Assembly (NCBI RefSeq): GCF_039749495.1
Contig: NZ_JBDLLU010000003.1
Span: 92,967 to 156,966 of the forward strand
Direction of reading: 5' to 3'
Source: Dehalogenimonas sp. THU2
GTDB taxonomy: Bacteria; Chloroflexota; Dehalococcoidia; Dehalococcoidales; Dehalococcoidaceae
DNA: 64,000 nt
Shown: one piece after another, positions 8,288-16,829 of the stretch
Layout: every line of letters starts with the position of its first letter
Numbering within the stretch: the first letter of the stretch is position 1
Translations under genes and position numbers: made by a program
Notes under the pieces: generated by a model
Databases searched by the model: none
What the model was told of the DNA's origin: nothing
Seen by the model: the letters and a program-made list of their open reading frames with translations, nothing else

Positions 8288-8935
8288 TCAGCCGCGTTTA
8301 AGGCCGTAAAGAATCGCTTCTGTCCGAGAGGCAACCTCCAGTTTTTTAAAAATATTGGAGAGATGCGTTTGGACGGTCCGGCTGCTGACAAAAAGCTGGT
8401 CGGCGATGTCCTTGTTGCTGACACCTTTGGCGGCCAGTTTCAGCACTTCCATTTCGCGTTCTGTTAGTGTTGCCGAAGGTCCCTCATCAGGTTTGATCGG
8501 TTTAGACTTTAGTTGATCGATGACTCGGCGTGTTGTGGAAGGTTGCAGTATGGATTCGCCCGAATGAACGGCACGAATCGCGTCAATAAGTTGGTTTCCG
8601 CGTACGTTTTTAAGCAGGTAACCGGCCGCGCCGGCTTCTAATAATGCCATAATATATTGGTCGGAATCATAAGCGGTCAGGATAAGCACTGCGGTTGTCG
8701 GCAGGATTTTCTTTACCTGTTTAGTAGCCTCGATATCGTTCATATTGGGCATTGCGATATCCATGACGATAACATCCGGCCGATACACCCTGGCCAGTTC
8801 AACCGCTTCCACGCCGTCGCTGGCTTCGGCGACTACCTGCATATCCGGTTGTCGCTGCACCATTTCACGAGTGCCCTCACGGACAATCACGTGGTCATCT
8901 GCGAGCAATACCTTGATCTTATCTTCACTTTCCAT
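8288..8935 (-). CDS. NarL/LuxR-family response regulator
   Basis: This 215-residue protein has a receiver domain (acidic pocket ADDH near residue 13, phosphoacceptor Asp in VIVMDIAMP around residue 58, Thr/Lys switch residues in ILTAYD and YLLKN) and a C-terminal LuxR-type helix-turn-helix (LTEREMEVLKLAAKGVSNKDIADQL cut across about residues 150-175). It is translated from ATG with AGAGGTGA upstream. The gene is 12 bases after the DUF3786 gene and upstream of the kinase, so the pair is co-transcribed with the acs genes and may regulate that operon (inference). Confidence 0.92.
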   Translation of the reverse strand: MESEDKIKVLLADDHVIVREGTREMVQRQPDMQVVAEASDGVEAVELARVYRPDVIVMDIAMPNMNDIEATKQVKKILPTTAVLILTAYDSDQYIMALLEAGAAGYLLKNVRGNQLIDAIRAVHSGESILQPSTTRRVIDQLKSKPIKPDEGPSATLTEREMEVLKLAAKGVSNKDIADQLFVSSRTVQTHLSNIFKKLEVASRTEAILYGLKRG

Positions 8936-8947
8936 AATATCACCTCT

Positions 8948-9607
8948 TTAGATTATAGCCCGGTGTATTCTAGGTGTCCATGAACACAGTTTCATCGCTA
9001 TAGACTGACATAGCGCGGCAATATCTTCAATAGGAAGAAAATTGGAGACCGTAGCATCGAAGATGACTGTACCGTCGGCTGGGAATTCCTCATCGCCACT
9101 CCAGAGCACCCATGTAAGGTTTACGTGTGGAAAAACTTTGAAACGAACGGAGACATCGCCTTGCGACGTTGGCCTGCCGCAATACTTTTCGGCGGCGGCG
9201 ATCAATGCATCCGGAGAACTACCAAAGCGTTCGATCACCGGCGCGATCGCCCGTTTGAAGAAAGTCGGGTAATAACTTCTCCCGTCCTGCAATTCTTTGA
9301 AAGTGATGGGGTGGGGCGCATATCGTTGCTCATCGGTTGCTGTGACGAGGTAGTGTAGTATCACCAGGCTGTCGGTGATACCGGGAATGCCTGTTTCGGA
9401 TGTAATCGTTTGACGATCAATATCGACCGTGTACTCGCGGTCTAAGAATCTTATACCTATAATGTTCCCACTCCGTCGCGTGGCGCGGCTGCAGCGACAG
9501 ATGCCACCGAGGTCTGAGCTTTTTAACCTATCGAAGGCTAACTGGTAAGATTCCGAGTAAGCCCGCTCATAGCCGCCAAACAAGGGTTCCGAAAGTGTGT
9601 TTGGCAT
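8948..9607 (-). CDS. DUF3786-family protein in the acs operon
   Basis: The 219-residue protein resembles the DUF3786 family: a central block with FKELQDGRSYYPTFFKRAI and a later segment with VLWSGDEEFPADGTVIFD are typical. Members occur in anaerobes, often near corrinoid and one-carbon genes; no biochemical role is established to my knowledge. Two cysteines sit close together near residue 38 (ICRCS). There is no signal peptide or membrane segment. It starts 6 bases after acsE, so its translation is probably coupled, suggesting a function linked to methyl-corrinoid chemistry (inference). Confidence 0.7.
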   Translation of the reverse strand: MPNTLSEPLFGGYERAYSESYQLAFDRLKSSDLGGICRCSRATRRSGNIIGIRFLDREYTVDIDRQTITSETGIPGITDSLVILHYLVTATDEQRYAPHPITFKELQDGRSYYPTFFKRAIAPVIERFGSSPDALIAAAEKYCGRPTSQGDVSVRFKVFPHVNLTWVLWSGDEEFPADGTVIFDATVSNFLPIEDIAALCQSIAMKLCSWTPRIHRAII

Positions 9608-9613
9608 CTGATG

Positions 9614-10492
9614 TTAAATTTCTAACCACGAATGAGAATATAAAGCCTGACCGTTCAGTACCCGAACCGTTTTAATATAATCCTGTTCCTTTTTGGTCAA
9701 CACCTCCATGTCTATTTCTGTCTCATCCATGGCTCGGTGCACCAAATTGACAATATTCGGCAGCCGACCGCGGGCAATATCGAGAAGTTCCGCATCGAAA
9801 GCGTCAACGATAGCTGCATGGAGTCCCTGCCGCGCGAGCATGATGAGGTAGGTGCGGTTCAGAATTGGACGAAGGTGCTGGGGTGTACCGTTGGAGACGT
9901 TGGACAAACCGACGATCGACTTGCATCCGGGAGCTATTTCGGACAGCGCGGACAGAAAATCAATACATGACGTTACCTGGTTGATTTCACCGCTGACAGG
10001 GGTCGCTATTGGGTCTATCCAGATATCTTCGTTCGGAATGCCTGTCTCATTCGCTTTGTAGACAAGGTCAACAGTTAACATGCAGCGCTCATTGGTATCA
10101 CGTGGCATGCCGTCGCTGCCCCACAACAACCCGATCATCTCGGCATTGTACTTCTTCACCAGAGGCAGGGTTTGTTCCACTCGCTCGGGCTGCAGTGACA
10201 CGGAGTTGATCAGGGCACGCCGCCTGCACAGTTTTAGCCCTTCTTCGATGGCCGAGGCGTTGGTTGTGTCCAATGCGAGCGGCAGGTCGCTCACTTGTTG
10301 AATAGCGGCCACCAGCCATGGCATGAGATCGGTTCCGGTTTTCCTGGCCGGTCCTATGTTCAGGTCAAGATAGTCAACGCCAGCTTTTGTTTCCGCCCTG
10401 GCCAAAGCTTGTATGGGATCGGCGTGTTTTTCCTTGAGCGCCGGTCCGATCGTTTTGGACATGACGTTGATATTTTCGCCGATGAGTATCAC
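9614..10492 (-). CDS. acsE: 5-methyltetrahydrofolate:corrinoid/iron-sulfur protein methyltransferase
   Basis: AcsE moves the methyl group of methyl-THF to the cobalt of the corrinoid Fe-S protein. The 292-residue protein is a pterin-binding TIM barrel: it opens with MILIGENINVMSK, has the conserved DYLDLNIGPAR (about residues 41-51), and LALDTTNASAIEEGL. The length is close to the Moorella enzyme. It lies 12 bases downstream of acsC and upstream of DUF3786, in the operon of its protein substrate. No MetF or MetV that would make methyl-THF is encoded in this window. Confidence 0.92.
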   Translation of the reverse strand: MILIGENINVMSKTIGPALKEKHADPIQALARAETKAGVDYLDLNIGPARKTGTDLMPWLVAAIQQVSDLPLALDTTNASAIEEGLKLCRRRALINSVSLQPERVEQTLPLVKKYNAEMIGLLWGSDGMPRDTNERCMLTVDLVYKANETGIPNEDIWIDPIATPVSGEINQVTSCIDFLSALSEIAPGCKSIVGLSNVSNGTPQHLRPILNRTYLIMLARQGLHAAIVDAFDAELLDIARGRLPNIVNLVHRAMDETEIDMEVLTKKEQDYIKTVRVLNGQALYSHSWLEI

Positions 10493-10504
10493 TATATAAA
10501 ACTC

Positions 10505-11854
10505 CTAAGGTTTCCAATTGGACTTAAGATAAGGTAAAAGGTGGGCTGCTTCCCGGGGTCCGACCATGATCTCCCAATCCGGCAATTCTTCTTCCAGTCC
10601 GCCGCTTTCCTGGGCGATATAACCCGGAATGATAAGTTTACGATGTTTTACGCGTTCGGCGATGCCACTTTTTTTGACGAAACCTCCTATGTTGTCCGCG
10701 CCGAATTTACCGGCAGCCCAGGCGGTCATAACCGAAAGTCCTTCAGTGTCTTTGATGAGGAGATGTGCCGGCATGCGGGTATTCTCTATTTCACCGGAGA
10801 CGATAAAATAGGTTAATGAGAAATTGCAGGTGATTGCTACCGGTGAATTTTCATCCGGGCCGTTGATGTCGTATATCCCTTCGGCGGTAGCCAGCGGCCG
10901 CTGAGGGTCGGTGTACAGGTTAAGGCGGGCTACCAGCAGAGGAAAAAGGGTCTCCCCTTTGAAATCGGAAAGCACGATTATACCGGCATACTTGGCCATT
11001 AATGCGCTGGCGATAAGAGATTCTTTGATAGGGTTGTCGGTCATCTCCGCTGGAAAAACTATGGTTGGGAAACCCAGCAACCTGAACTTTTTGAGCAGTG
11101 CTAAACGGCGCAAGCCAACTTGGTCTGCCAGCGCTTTCTTCAAATCGCGGGCGCCGGTGTCCAGGATGATGTCCTTGATGCCAAGGTCTGTCAATCGTCG
11201 TGTGAGTTCGGTCAATTCATCAAGCGTGTCAGCATGGGCAACCACCGGGAGCGATAGTTCCTTAGCCGGTGCGGCCAGGGTTTCCAAGTTTGAGAGGGTA
11301 ATGGCACATATTATCGGTTTGCGATCATCGCAGGCTTCAGCCGCAGCATTGATCGCTCCGGCGTCCTGGCACATGAGGATGATTCCTGCATCTGTTTGGT
11401 TTTTCGCTTTCGCGGCCAGAGCGGCATAAGTACTTGAATCGCCTGATTCATATTTTAGAGCAACCAGTTCCGGTTTTAGCGTGGCTCCGACGCGAGTGTA
11501 AGTATGGGAATGGAGACTTTTCAGCCGGCGGGCTATTTCTGTGTCATTCATCGTATCGCTGATAACGATGGCTAACCCAGGCGGGTTCTCGAATCGTTTC
11601 TCATGGCGGAACATCACGGTTTCACCGCCGATTTTAAGCGGATTGCCACCCGTCATGATGCTTACCGGGCGGATGGGAGGCGCCGAAGCCTCCTCGAGTT
11701 TTGTTTTCGATTCTTCACTGATAAACGGGCACGCGGTGAGTTCAGCCTTGCCAGCCGCCAGGCTCATAGCGAAAGCCAAACAGGTTGGGACACCGCACTT
11801 ACCGCAATTGGTTTTGGGTAAATATTTAAAAATTTCGATGCCGGACAGTGCCAT
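10505..11854 (-). CDS. acsC: Corrinoid/iron-sulfur protein large (gamma) subunit
   Basis: AcsC carries the cobamide and the 4Fe-4S cluster that delivers the methyl group to acetyl-CoA synthase. The N-terminal cluster motif is present with C17, C20, C25 and C42 (CGKCGVPTC...CPF), which is the unusual low-potential cluster ligand spacing of this family. A TIM-barrel middle and a C-terminal corrinoid-binding region follow, and the length (449) is normal. The start ATG at 11854 is 17 bases after acsB. Its partner acsD is encoded upstream of acsB. Confidence 0.94.
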   Translation of the reverse strand: MALSGIEIFKYLPKTNCGKCGVPTCLAFAMSLAAGKAELTACPFISEESKTKLEEASAPPIRPVSIMTGGNPLKIGGETVMFRHEKRFENPPGLAIVISDTMNDTEIARRLKSLHSHTYTRVGATLKPELVALKYESGDSSTYAALAAKAKNQTDAGIILMCQDAGAINAAAEACDDRKPIICAITLSNLETLAAPAKELSLPVVAHADTLDELTELTRRLTDLGIKDIILDTGARDLKKALADQVGLRRLALLKKFRLLGFPTIVFPAEMTDNPIKESLIASALMAKYAGIIVLSDFKGETLFPLLVARLNLYTDPQRPLATAEGIYDINGPDENSPVAITCNFSLTYFIVSGEIENTRMPAHLLIKDTEGLSVMTAWAAGKFGADNIGGFVKKSGIAERVKHRKLIIPGYIAQESGGLEEELPDWEIMVGPREAAHLLPYLKSNWKP

Positions 11855-11871
11855 AGGTCATCTCCTTCAAT

Positions 11872-14070
11872 TTACAATAAGGGTTCCATGGTTATCGCCG
11901 GGTGGTTTTTTTCGGTCAGAAAAGCAAGTATGTCTTCTTCGGTGGTGCCGACACTCTCATCTGCGATACGGTCCAGAAGGTCGGGGATGCCAATCTCAAT
12001 TGCTCTTTCGTTGAACCGGTCGGCGATCTCTTCTTTGAGAGAGCGTGGCATCCAGACCAGACGTTTAATACCGCCTTCAGCAGCCAGGAACTTGCGTTGA
12101 GTGATGTTGTATTTTGAGTGTCCCACGAAACCGGGTGTGGTCACACCGCCGCCGATGGTACCGGCCAGGGTGGTAAATTTCATACCGCTGGGTGTCATAT
12201 TAGCGAATTCCCGGTTGACGGTCATGACTCCGTTGCATAAAGGCAATATCGCGGCGATACATTCCATACAGCCGCAGGCGGTCATCGGATCAATCAGAAT
12301 ACTATAGAAATTGTAGTGGTCCACCTTACCCCGGGAGGCTTTAAATACAAATTCATTAACCCCTTTCCATTGACCCGTTCGGGCGTCGATCGTTTCGCCC
12401 TTGGGTACCGGTTGGTTGGGACCGGTGGGACTGATCTCAAAAGAGGCTTTACAATCCATCCAGTTATACGAACCACACAAACCGGTACGCTCGGGACTGA
12501 CGACACATACATGAGAAGGGGCAAAAGACTGACAAAGGAGGCAGGAATAAAATGTGTCGGTCGTTTCGTCAGTCATTCCTTCGATTCTAGCGTCCCGGTT
12601 AGCATAGACCTCTTTAGCTTTGCTGGCGATATTCGTGACATCACCTTCAATGGTGAAAATTTTCACCTGGAGTTTGTCGAAAATACGTCCGAAATCCTGG
12701 TGCAATTTTGCGTGCAACAGCTTGCCGATATGTTCCAGCCGGAATCCTTTTTCGAAGGCGCCTTTACCGATACGTAACCAGGCGATATCGCGCTGACCGA
12801 TGTGCATCACCCCTTGAGCGTAATTGATGAGATGGTGCACTTGTCGCTCTAATATAGGTTCGTAATCTTCTTCCATTTGCCGGCCAGCCACTTCAACAAC
12901 GATCGCCATCGGCAGTCTGCTGCCGGGAGGAACATCGGTGATCTCAGGACCGATAACTTCGACCAACCCGTCTTGAATGGCTTCCATCGGTTTGGACGTA
13001 ACCCATTCCACCATTGGAGTGCGCCCGCCGCCACATTCCAGGTAGATATCCTCACCGCGTACGCGTTCGCCTTCAAAGGCGGGACCGTAGGCAACTGGTA
13101 CCGGCACTTCGGAAACTACGACTTTCAAGCCACGAACTTCAGTGGCTCGCGATACTATTTTCTCATAGGGCACCCCGGATACTATCAGTTCGACCGGCGG
13201 TTCACCCAGGGTCAATGAGGGTATCGAGGTGTCGGCGATTACAGGGAAGCCGAAATTAAGCGCTCCTGCGGCGACGGCATACCATTCGTTGGTCACTTCA
13301 CCAAGGGCGATGACGAAGGCTGCGATGCGTTCTTTGCTGTAAGAAAATAACTGTCTTTGATCCCCGGGCGTGATATTACCGAAAGATAAGGCTACGCGTG
13401 AAGCAAATCCCAAGGCGAAAACCGAGGATGAGATATCAGGACCGAAGGGGACGAGCCGCGTTGGCCAGCCGACCTGGATACCGCTCCGTTCGAGTTGCTC
13501 ACTGAAACGGTCACCATGGTGGGATGCGCTCATAAAAACGTAGAGATTCCGCTGTTGCAACTCTGTGGCGATGCGGACAGCCGCCTGGTCGTCCGCCGCC
13601 GCGCCGAGGATGACGGCGAATCCGGGAGCGCTGCCGTCGACGAATTCGACGCCCCGTTTCCGCAATATCACGTCGTCAGCGGCACCCATCCAGAGGTTTT
13701 CCACGACCTGCGTTTCCATTCCGGTGTAAAAACCGGGAGTATTCAAATATCTTAGTGCTTCGATGATTTCGGCGGCGAAGAGGGCAGCCATACCGGCGTC
13801 CAGCACTCCGGCTAACCCGACTGAGTCCGGTTCCGCATTAGGTGCTGGCAGCAAGGCGTGGCAGCGATCTATAACTGGAGCAATGTCTTTGAGCATTTCG
13901 ACTTTCATGCCGGTGACGGCATAGATAACCGGCAGGTAATAGGCGGTATTCGGGAATCCAATCGGAGTGTTCTCGAAATGATCAGCTGCCGCCTGTCGCC
14001 ACGCGGTTTCTGCTGTCTTGAAGATTTTCCAGGCGCCGCGCACGGCGCCGGTTATGATTATTCTGGACAT
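11872..14070 (-). CDS. acsB: Acetyl-CoA synthase (CODH/ACS beta subunit)
   Basis: AcsB condenses a methyl group, CO and CoA to acetyl-CoA at the nickel A-cluster. All A-cluster ligands are present: C510, C513, C522 and C532 for the 4Fe-4S part, and C599-G-C601 for the distal nickel. The numbering is offset by exactly four from the Moorella protein, and the 732-residue length matches full-length bacterial ACS, including the N-terminal domain that contacts CO dehydrogenase. AGAGGT precedes the ATG. No acsA/cooS is present between this gene and its neighbours, so the CO source is not encoded here. Confidence 0.96.
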   Translation of the reverse strand: MSRIIITGAVRGAWKIFKTAETAWRQAAADHFENTPIGFPNTAYYLPVIYAVTGMKVEMLKDIAPVIDRCHALLPAPNAEPDSVGLAGVLDAGMAALFAAEIIEALRYLNTPGFYTGMETQVVENLWMGAADDVILRKRGVEFVDGSAPGFAVILGAAADDQAAVRIATELQQRNLYVFMSASHHGDRFSEQLERSGIQVGWPTRLVPFGPDISSSVFALGFASRVALSFGNITPGDQRQLFSYSKERIAAFVIALGEVTNEWYAVAAGALNFGFPVIADTSIPSLTLGEPPVELIVSGVPYEKIVSRATEVRGLKVVVSEVPVPVAYGPAFEGERVRGEDIYLECGGGRTPMVEWVTSKPMEAIQDGLVEVIGPEITDVPPGSRLPMAIVVEVAGRQMEEDYEPILERQVHHLINYAQGVMHIGQRDIAWLRIGKGAFEKGFRLEHIGKLLHAKLHQDFGRIFDKLQVKIFTIEGDVTNIASKAKEVYANRDARIEGMTDETTDTFYSCLLCQSFAPSHVCVVSPERTGLCGSYNWMDCKASFEISPTGPNQPVPKGETIDARTGQWKGVNEFVFKASRGKVDHYNFYSILIDPMTACGCMECIAAILPLCNGVMTVNREFANMTPSGMKFTTLAGTIGGGVTTPGFVGHSKYNITQRKFLAAEGGIKRLVWMPRSLKEEIADRFNERAIEIGIPDLLDRIADESVGTTEEDILAFLTEKNHPAITMEPLL

Positions 14071-14138
14071 CTTAAATACCTCTTGAGGTTTCCCTGTTGC
14101 TGATCTGGGACTTGTGTGGCTCCAGTCAATCAGTCTGG

Positions 14139-15080
14139 TCAGCTTAATTCCGATATCATCTCTCGGGTCAACCTTATTGCTTCCGGATGGCGCATGATGA
14201 GGATATCAGCGCCAGCCAACAGTAACAATGTTGCACTCATCGCCTCCAGGGTAATGCCGCGCTCGCCGTCGTTCCCATAACTCGGGTCATCGGCTTCGAC
14301 GGCCTTGGCTTCCTTGGATTTCCATGTTTCGCGGGCAATGTTGCAGATGAGCGGAAACTGCAACTTTTCATCCTGTTGGGTCAGGGCAGCCATGCGGATG
14401 CGCTCCATTACGGAATAGGCGTATTCGATCCCATAACCGATGGAACTGACCGTCGGGTCCATGATGATATTTGATTCTTTTATGCCCAGATTGGACATCA
14501 GGATGTTAAGCTGCTTAGCCAGATTGATATCGATGGGGCTGGAAGCGATAACGATATGGTTGTAAGCCATGGCTGTGGCACCGATTTTCTTGTAGTTACC
14601 TTCTTCCACCGGGCCCAGCGCCAATCGTCGGTCCTGGACGGCTTCAGCCACAGCCCGTAACACTTCGGTGTCTTTTTCGGGATTGGCCGTGCCCCAGATG
14701 ACCAATGGAACGTCGATGGCGGCGGCCACTTTCTTTACCAGCTGGGCGGTCTCTTCCGCGCTACGATTAGTTCCGTTGGGGTCGGTGCTTTGTAGTTGCA
14801 GACAGATCATCTCGGCGCCGTATGATTCGACACACTTCTTTGCCCAGGCAACAGGGTCTCCCAGCACGTCGGCAAAGGGCGCTATCGCTGCTTCCGGCCA
14901 ATCATCCGGTGCTTCATCATAGACTTCCATGGCGATGCGTGGAGTGTTTGGCATGTTGCCTTCGAACTTGTAGAACGGATAGCAGCTTTCTCCACCGACT
15001 TCAATGGATTTAGCGCCGTCACCCATCTGTATCTGATGAATACGGCCGTTATAGTTTAGATGAGGTATTTCAATGGGCAT
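14139..15080 (-). CDS. acsD: Corrinoid/iron-sulfur protein small (delta) subunit
   Basis: AcsD forms the heterodimer with AcsC and caps the corrinoid. The 313-residue TIM-barrel protein starts MPIEIPHLNYNGRIHQIQMG and has the typical LVIWGTANPEKDTEVL and IIMDPTVSSIGYGIEY segments. It is 68 bases upstream of acsB and 85 bases after folD. The small gaps suggest one transcript, and no hairpin terminator is evident in them. Confidence 0.93.
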   Translation of the reverse strand: MPIEIPHLNYNGRIHQIQMGDGAKSIEVGGESCYPFYKFEGNMPNTPRIAMEVYDEAPDDWPEAAIAPFADVLGDPVAWAKKCVESYGAEMICLQLQSTDPNGTNRSAEETAQLVKKVAAAIDVPLVIWGTANPEKDTEVLRAVAEAVQDRRLALGPVEEGNYKKIGATAMAYNHIVIASSPIDINLAKQLNILMSNLGIKESNIIMDPTVSSIGYGIEYAYSVMERIRMAALTQQDEKLQFPLICNIARETWKSKEAKAVEADDPSYGNDGERGITLEAMSATLLLLAGADILIMRHPEAIRLTREMISELS

Positions 15081-15165
15081 GATTCGCCTCCTGTCGTTGA
15101 TGCGCTCAGTTCATGAGCCGGGACCATTTGGATCTCATATTCCACAATGGACAATACACCCCTGA

Positions 15166-16053
15166 TCACTTCAGTCCATGGGCAAGTTTGGCGGCTTTGA
15201 CCGTATTGGTCATCAGCATGACGATCGTCATAGGGCCGACACCGCCGGGTACCGGGGTGATGGCACCGGCGATTTCTCTAACATTATCAAAATCCACGTC
15301 TCCCGACAAGATACGCTTGCCGGCAGGGGTTTTTCCGATCTCATTGGTTCCCACATCGATGACTGTTGCACCCGGCTTGACCATGTCGGCAGTGATGAAC
15401 TTCGGCTTGCCGATGGCGGCGATCAATATATCGGCACGGCGGGTATGGCTGGCGATGTCCCGGGTGGCACTATGGCATACCGTAACCGTGGAATTAGCAC
15501 CGGCGGCTTTCTGCAATAAAATATTAGCCACAGGTTTCCCCACGATGTTGGAGCGGCCAACGATCACCACTTCCGCTCCCTCGGTCGGTACTCCGGCATG
15601 GATCAATAGTTCCTGGATGCCATGAGGTGTACAGGGCAGGAAGGTGGGTTGACCGATCACCATCCGCCCGACGCTTACCGGATGAAAACCATCCACGTCC
15701 TTATCCGGGCTGATAGCCGTCAAAACCCGGCCTTCGTCGATATGGCGGGGCAGTGGTACCTGGACCAGGATTCCATGGATTTTGGGATCAGAGTTTAATT
15801 GTCCTACCAGGTTTAGTAGTTCATTTTCCGATACCGTACCCGGCAGGGGATAATTGGCTGAATAGAGTCCAAGCGCCTGACAGGCTTTGATCTTGGTGCT
15901 GACGTAAGTCTGGGACGCCGGGTCGTCGCCAACGATGACCGTGGCCAATCCGGGCGTGAGGTCATATTTTTCTTTCAGATCGTCGATTTCTCTCTGGAGT
16001 TCCTCGCGGATCTGTTTTGCGATCTCGGTACCGCTTATTATCCGTGCTGTCAT
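15166..16053 (-). CDS. folD: Bifunctional methylene-THF dehydrogenase / methenyl-THF cyclohydrolase
   Basis: FolD interconverts formyl-, methenyl- and methylene-THF. The 295-residue sequence shows the folate-binding signature around the catalytic Lys (YVSTKIKACQALG), the GILVQVPLPRHID block and the NAD(P) region VIVGRSNIVGKPVANILL (about residues 162-179). Its start overlaps the cooC-like stop by 4 bases (ATGA), indicating coupled translation. Together with Fhs it supplies the methyl branch of the Wood-Ljungdahl route. Confidence 0.95.
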   Translation of the reverse strand: MTARIISGTEIAKQIREELQREIDDLKEKYDLTPGLATVIVGDDPASQTYVSTKIKACQALGLYSANYPLPGTVSENELLNLVGQLNSDPKIHGILVQVPLPRHIDEGRVLTAISPDKDVDGFHPVSVGRMVIGQPTFLPCTPHGIQELLIHAGVPTEGAEVVIVGRSNIVGKPVANILLQKAAGANSTVTVCHSATRDIASHTRRADILIAAIGKPKFITADMVKPGATVIDVGTNEIGKTPAGKRILSGDVDFDNVREIAGAITPVPGGVGPMTIVMLMTNTVKAAKLAHGLK

Positions 16054-16829
16054 GTTTTTACCTCATTCAATTTGTGAAGCCGGAGATTTTGCATCAGTCT
16101 ATCGATTGCCCGTACTGCTGCCGAATCATCGGGCATTTCGAGTAATGAGTGTTGATGCAAGTCGTATTCCATGATGAGTTCATCGGTGGGTACTACCACA
16201 GTGGGCGAGATCCCCAATCGGTCCATTTCAGCTTCCACCAGTGGGTCGATTTCTGCCGGAGCCTGGTTTATTACGACCCACTTCCGTTTAATGTTCAAGT
16301 CTAATTCTTGCACCAGCTGCATAACCGTGGCGATGGTACGCACTCCTTTTATCGAGTGGTTGGATACGATTATGAGTTCATCGACGTTCCCTGTCGTGCC
16401 GCGGGAGAGATGTTCCAGTCCGGCTTCATTGTCCATGACCATGTACTGGTAATTCGGCGTCAACTTATCGATGAAATCTTTCAAGACGTTATTTGGAAAA
16501 CAGTAGCACCCGGCGCCTTCCCCCCGCCCCATGGTGATGAGGTCAACGCCCCGGCTTTCGACGATCGCCTCACTGAACTTGATATTGAGGTAAGCGTCCT
16601 TGGACATTCCGGATGGGATAGTGATCTTATTTTCGTTGAACCCGGCCAGCACCGATCCAATCGTTCTCTCGATATCAAGGCCCAATCCAAGTCCCAGGTT
16701 AGCAGCCGGATCGGCGTCAACCGCCAGAACCGGTGCACCGCCGTGTTTGACCAGGTATCGAATGATCAAACCGGCGATCGACGTTTTACCGGTACCGCCT
16801 TTACCGGCCATTGCAATGGTAACTGTCAT
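16050..16829 (-). CDS. CooC/AcsF-type nickel-insertion ATPase
   Basis: This 259-residue MinD-like P-loop ATPase has the deviant Walker A GKGGTGKTS (residues 9-17) and the nickel-binding C-x-C pair C108-Y-C110 in GAGCYCFPNN. CooC matures CO dehydrogenase and AcsF matures acetyl-CoA synthase; with only acsB nearby, an AcsF-like role is more likely (inference). It overlaps both the upstream activator gene and downstream folD by 4 bases, so the three are translationally coupled. Confidence 0.9.
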   Translation of the reverse strand: MTVTIAMAGKGGTGKTSIAGLIIRYLVKHGGAPVLAVDADPAANLGLGLGLDIERTIGSVLAGFNENKITIPSGMSKDAYLNIKFSEAIVESRGVDLITMGRGEGAGCYCFPNNVLKDFIDKLTPNYQYMVMDNEAGLEHLSRGTTGNVDELIIVSNHSIKGVRTIATVMQLVQELDLNIKRKWVVINQAPAEIDPLVEAEMDRLGISPTVVVPTDELIMEYDLHQHSLLEMPDDSAAVRAIDRLMQNLRLHKLNEVKT

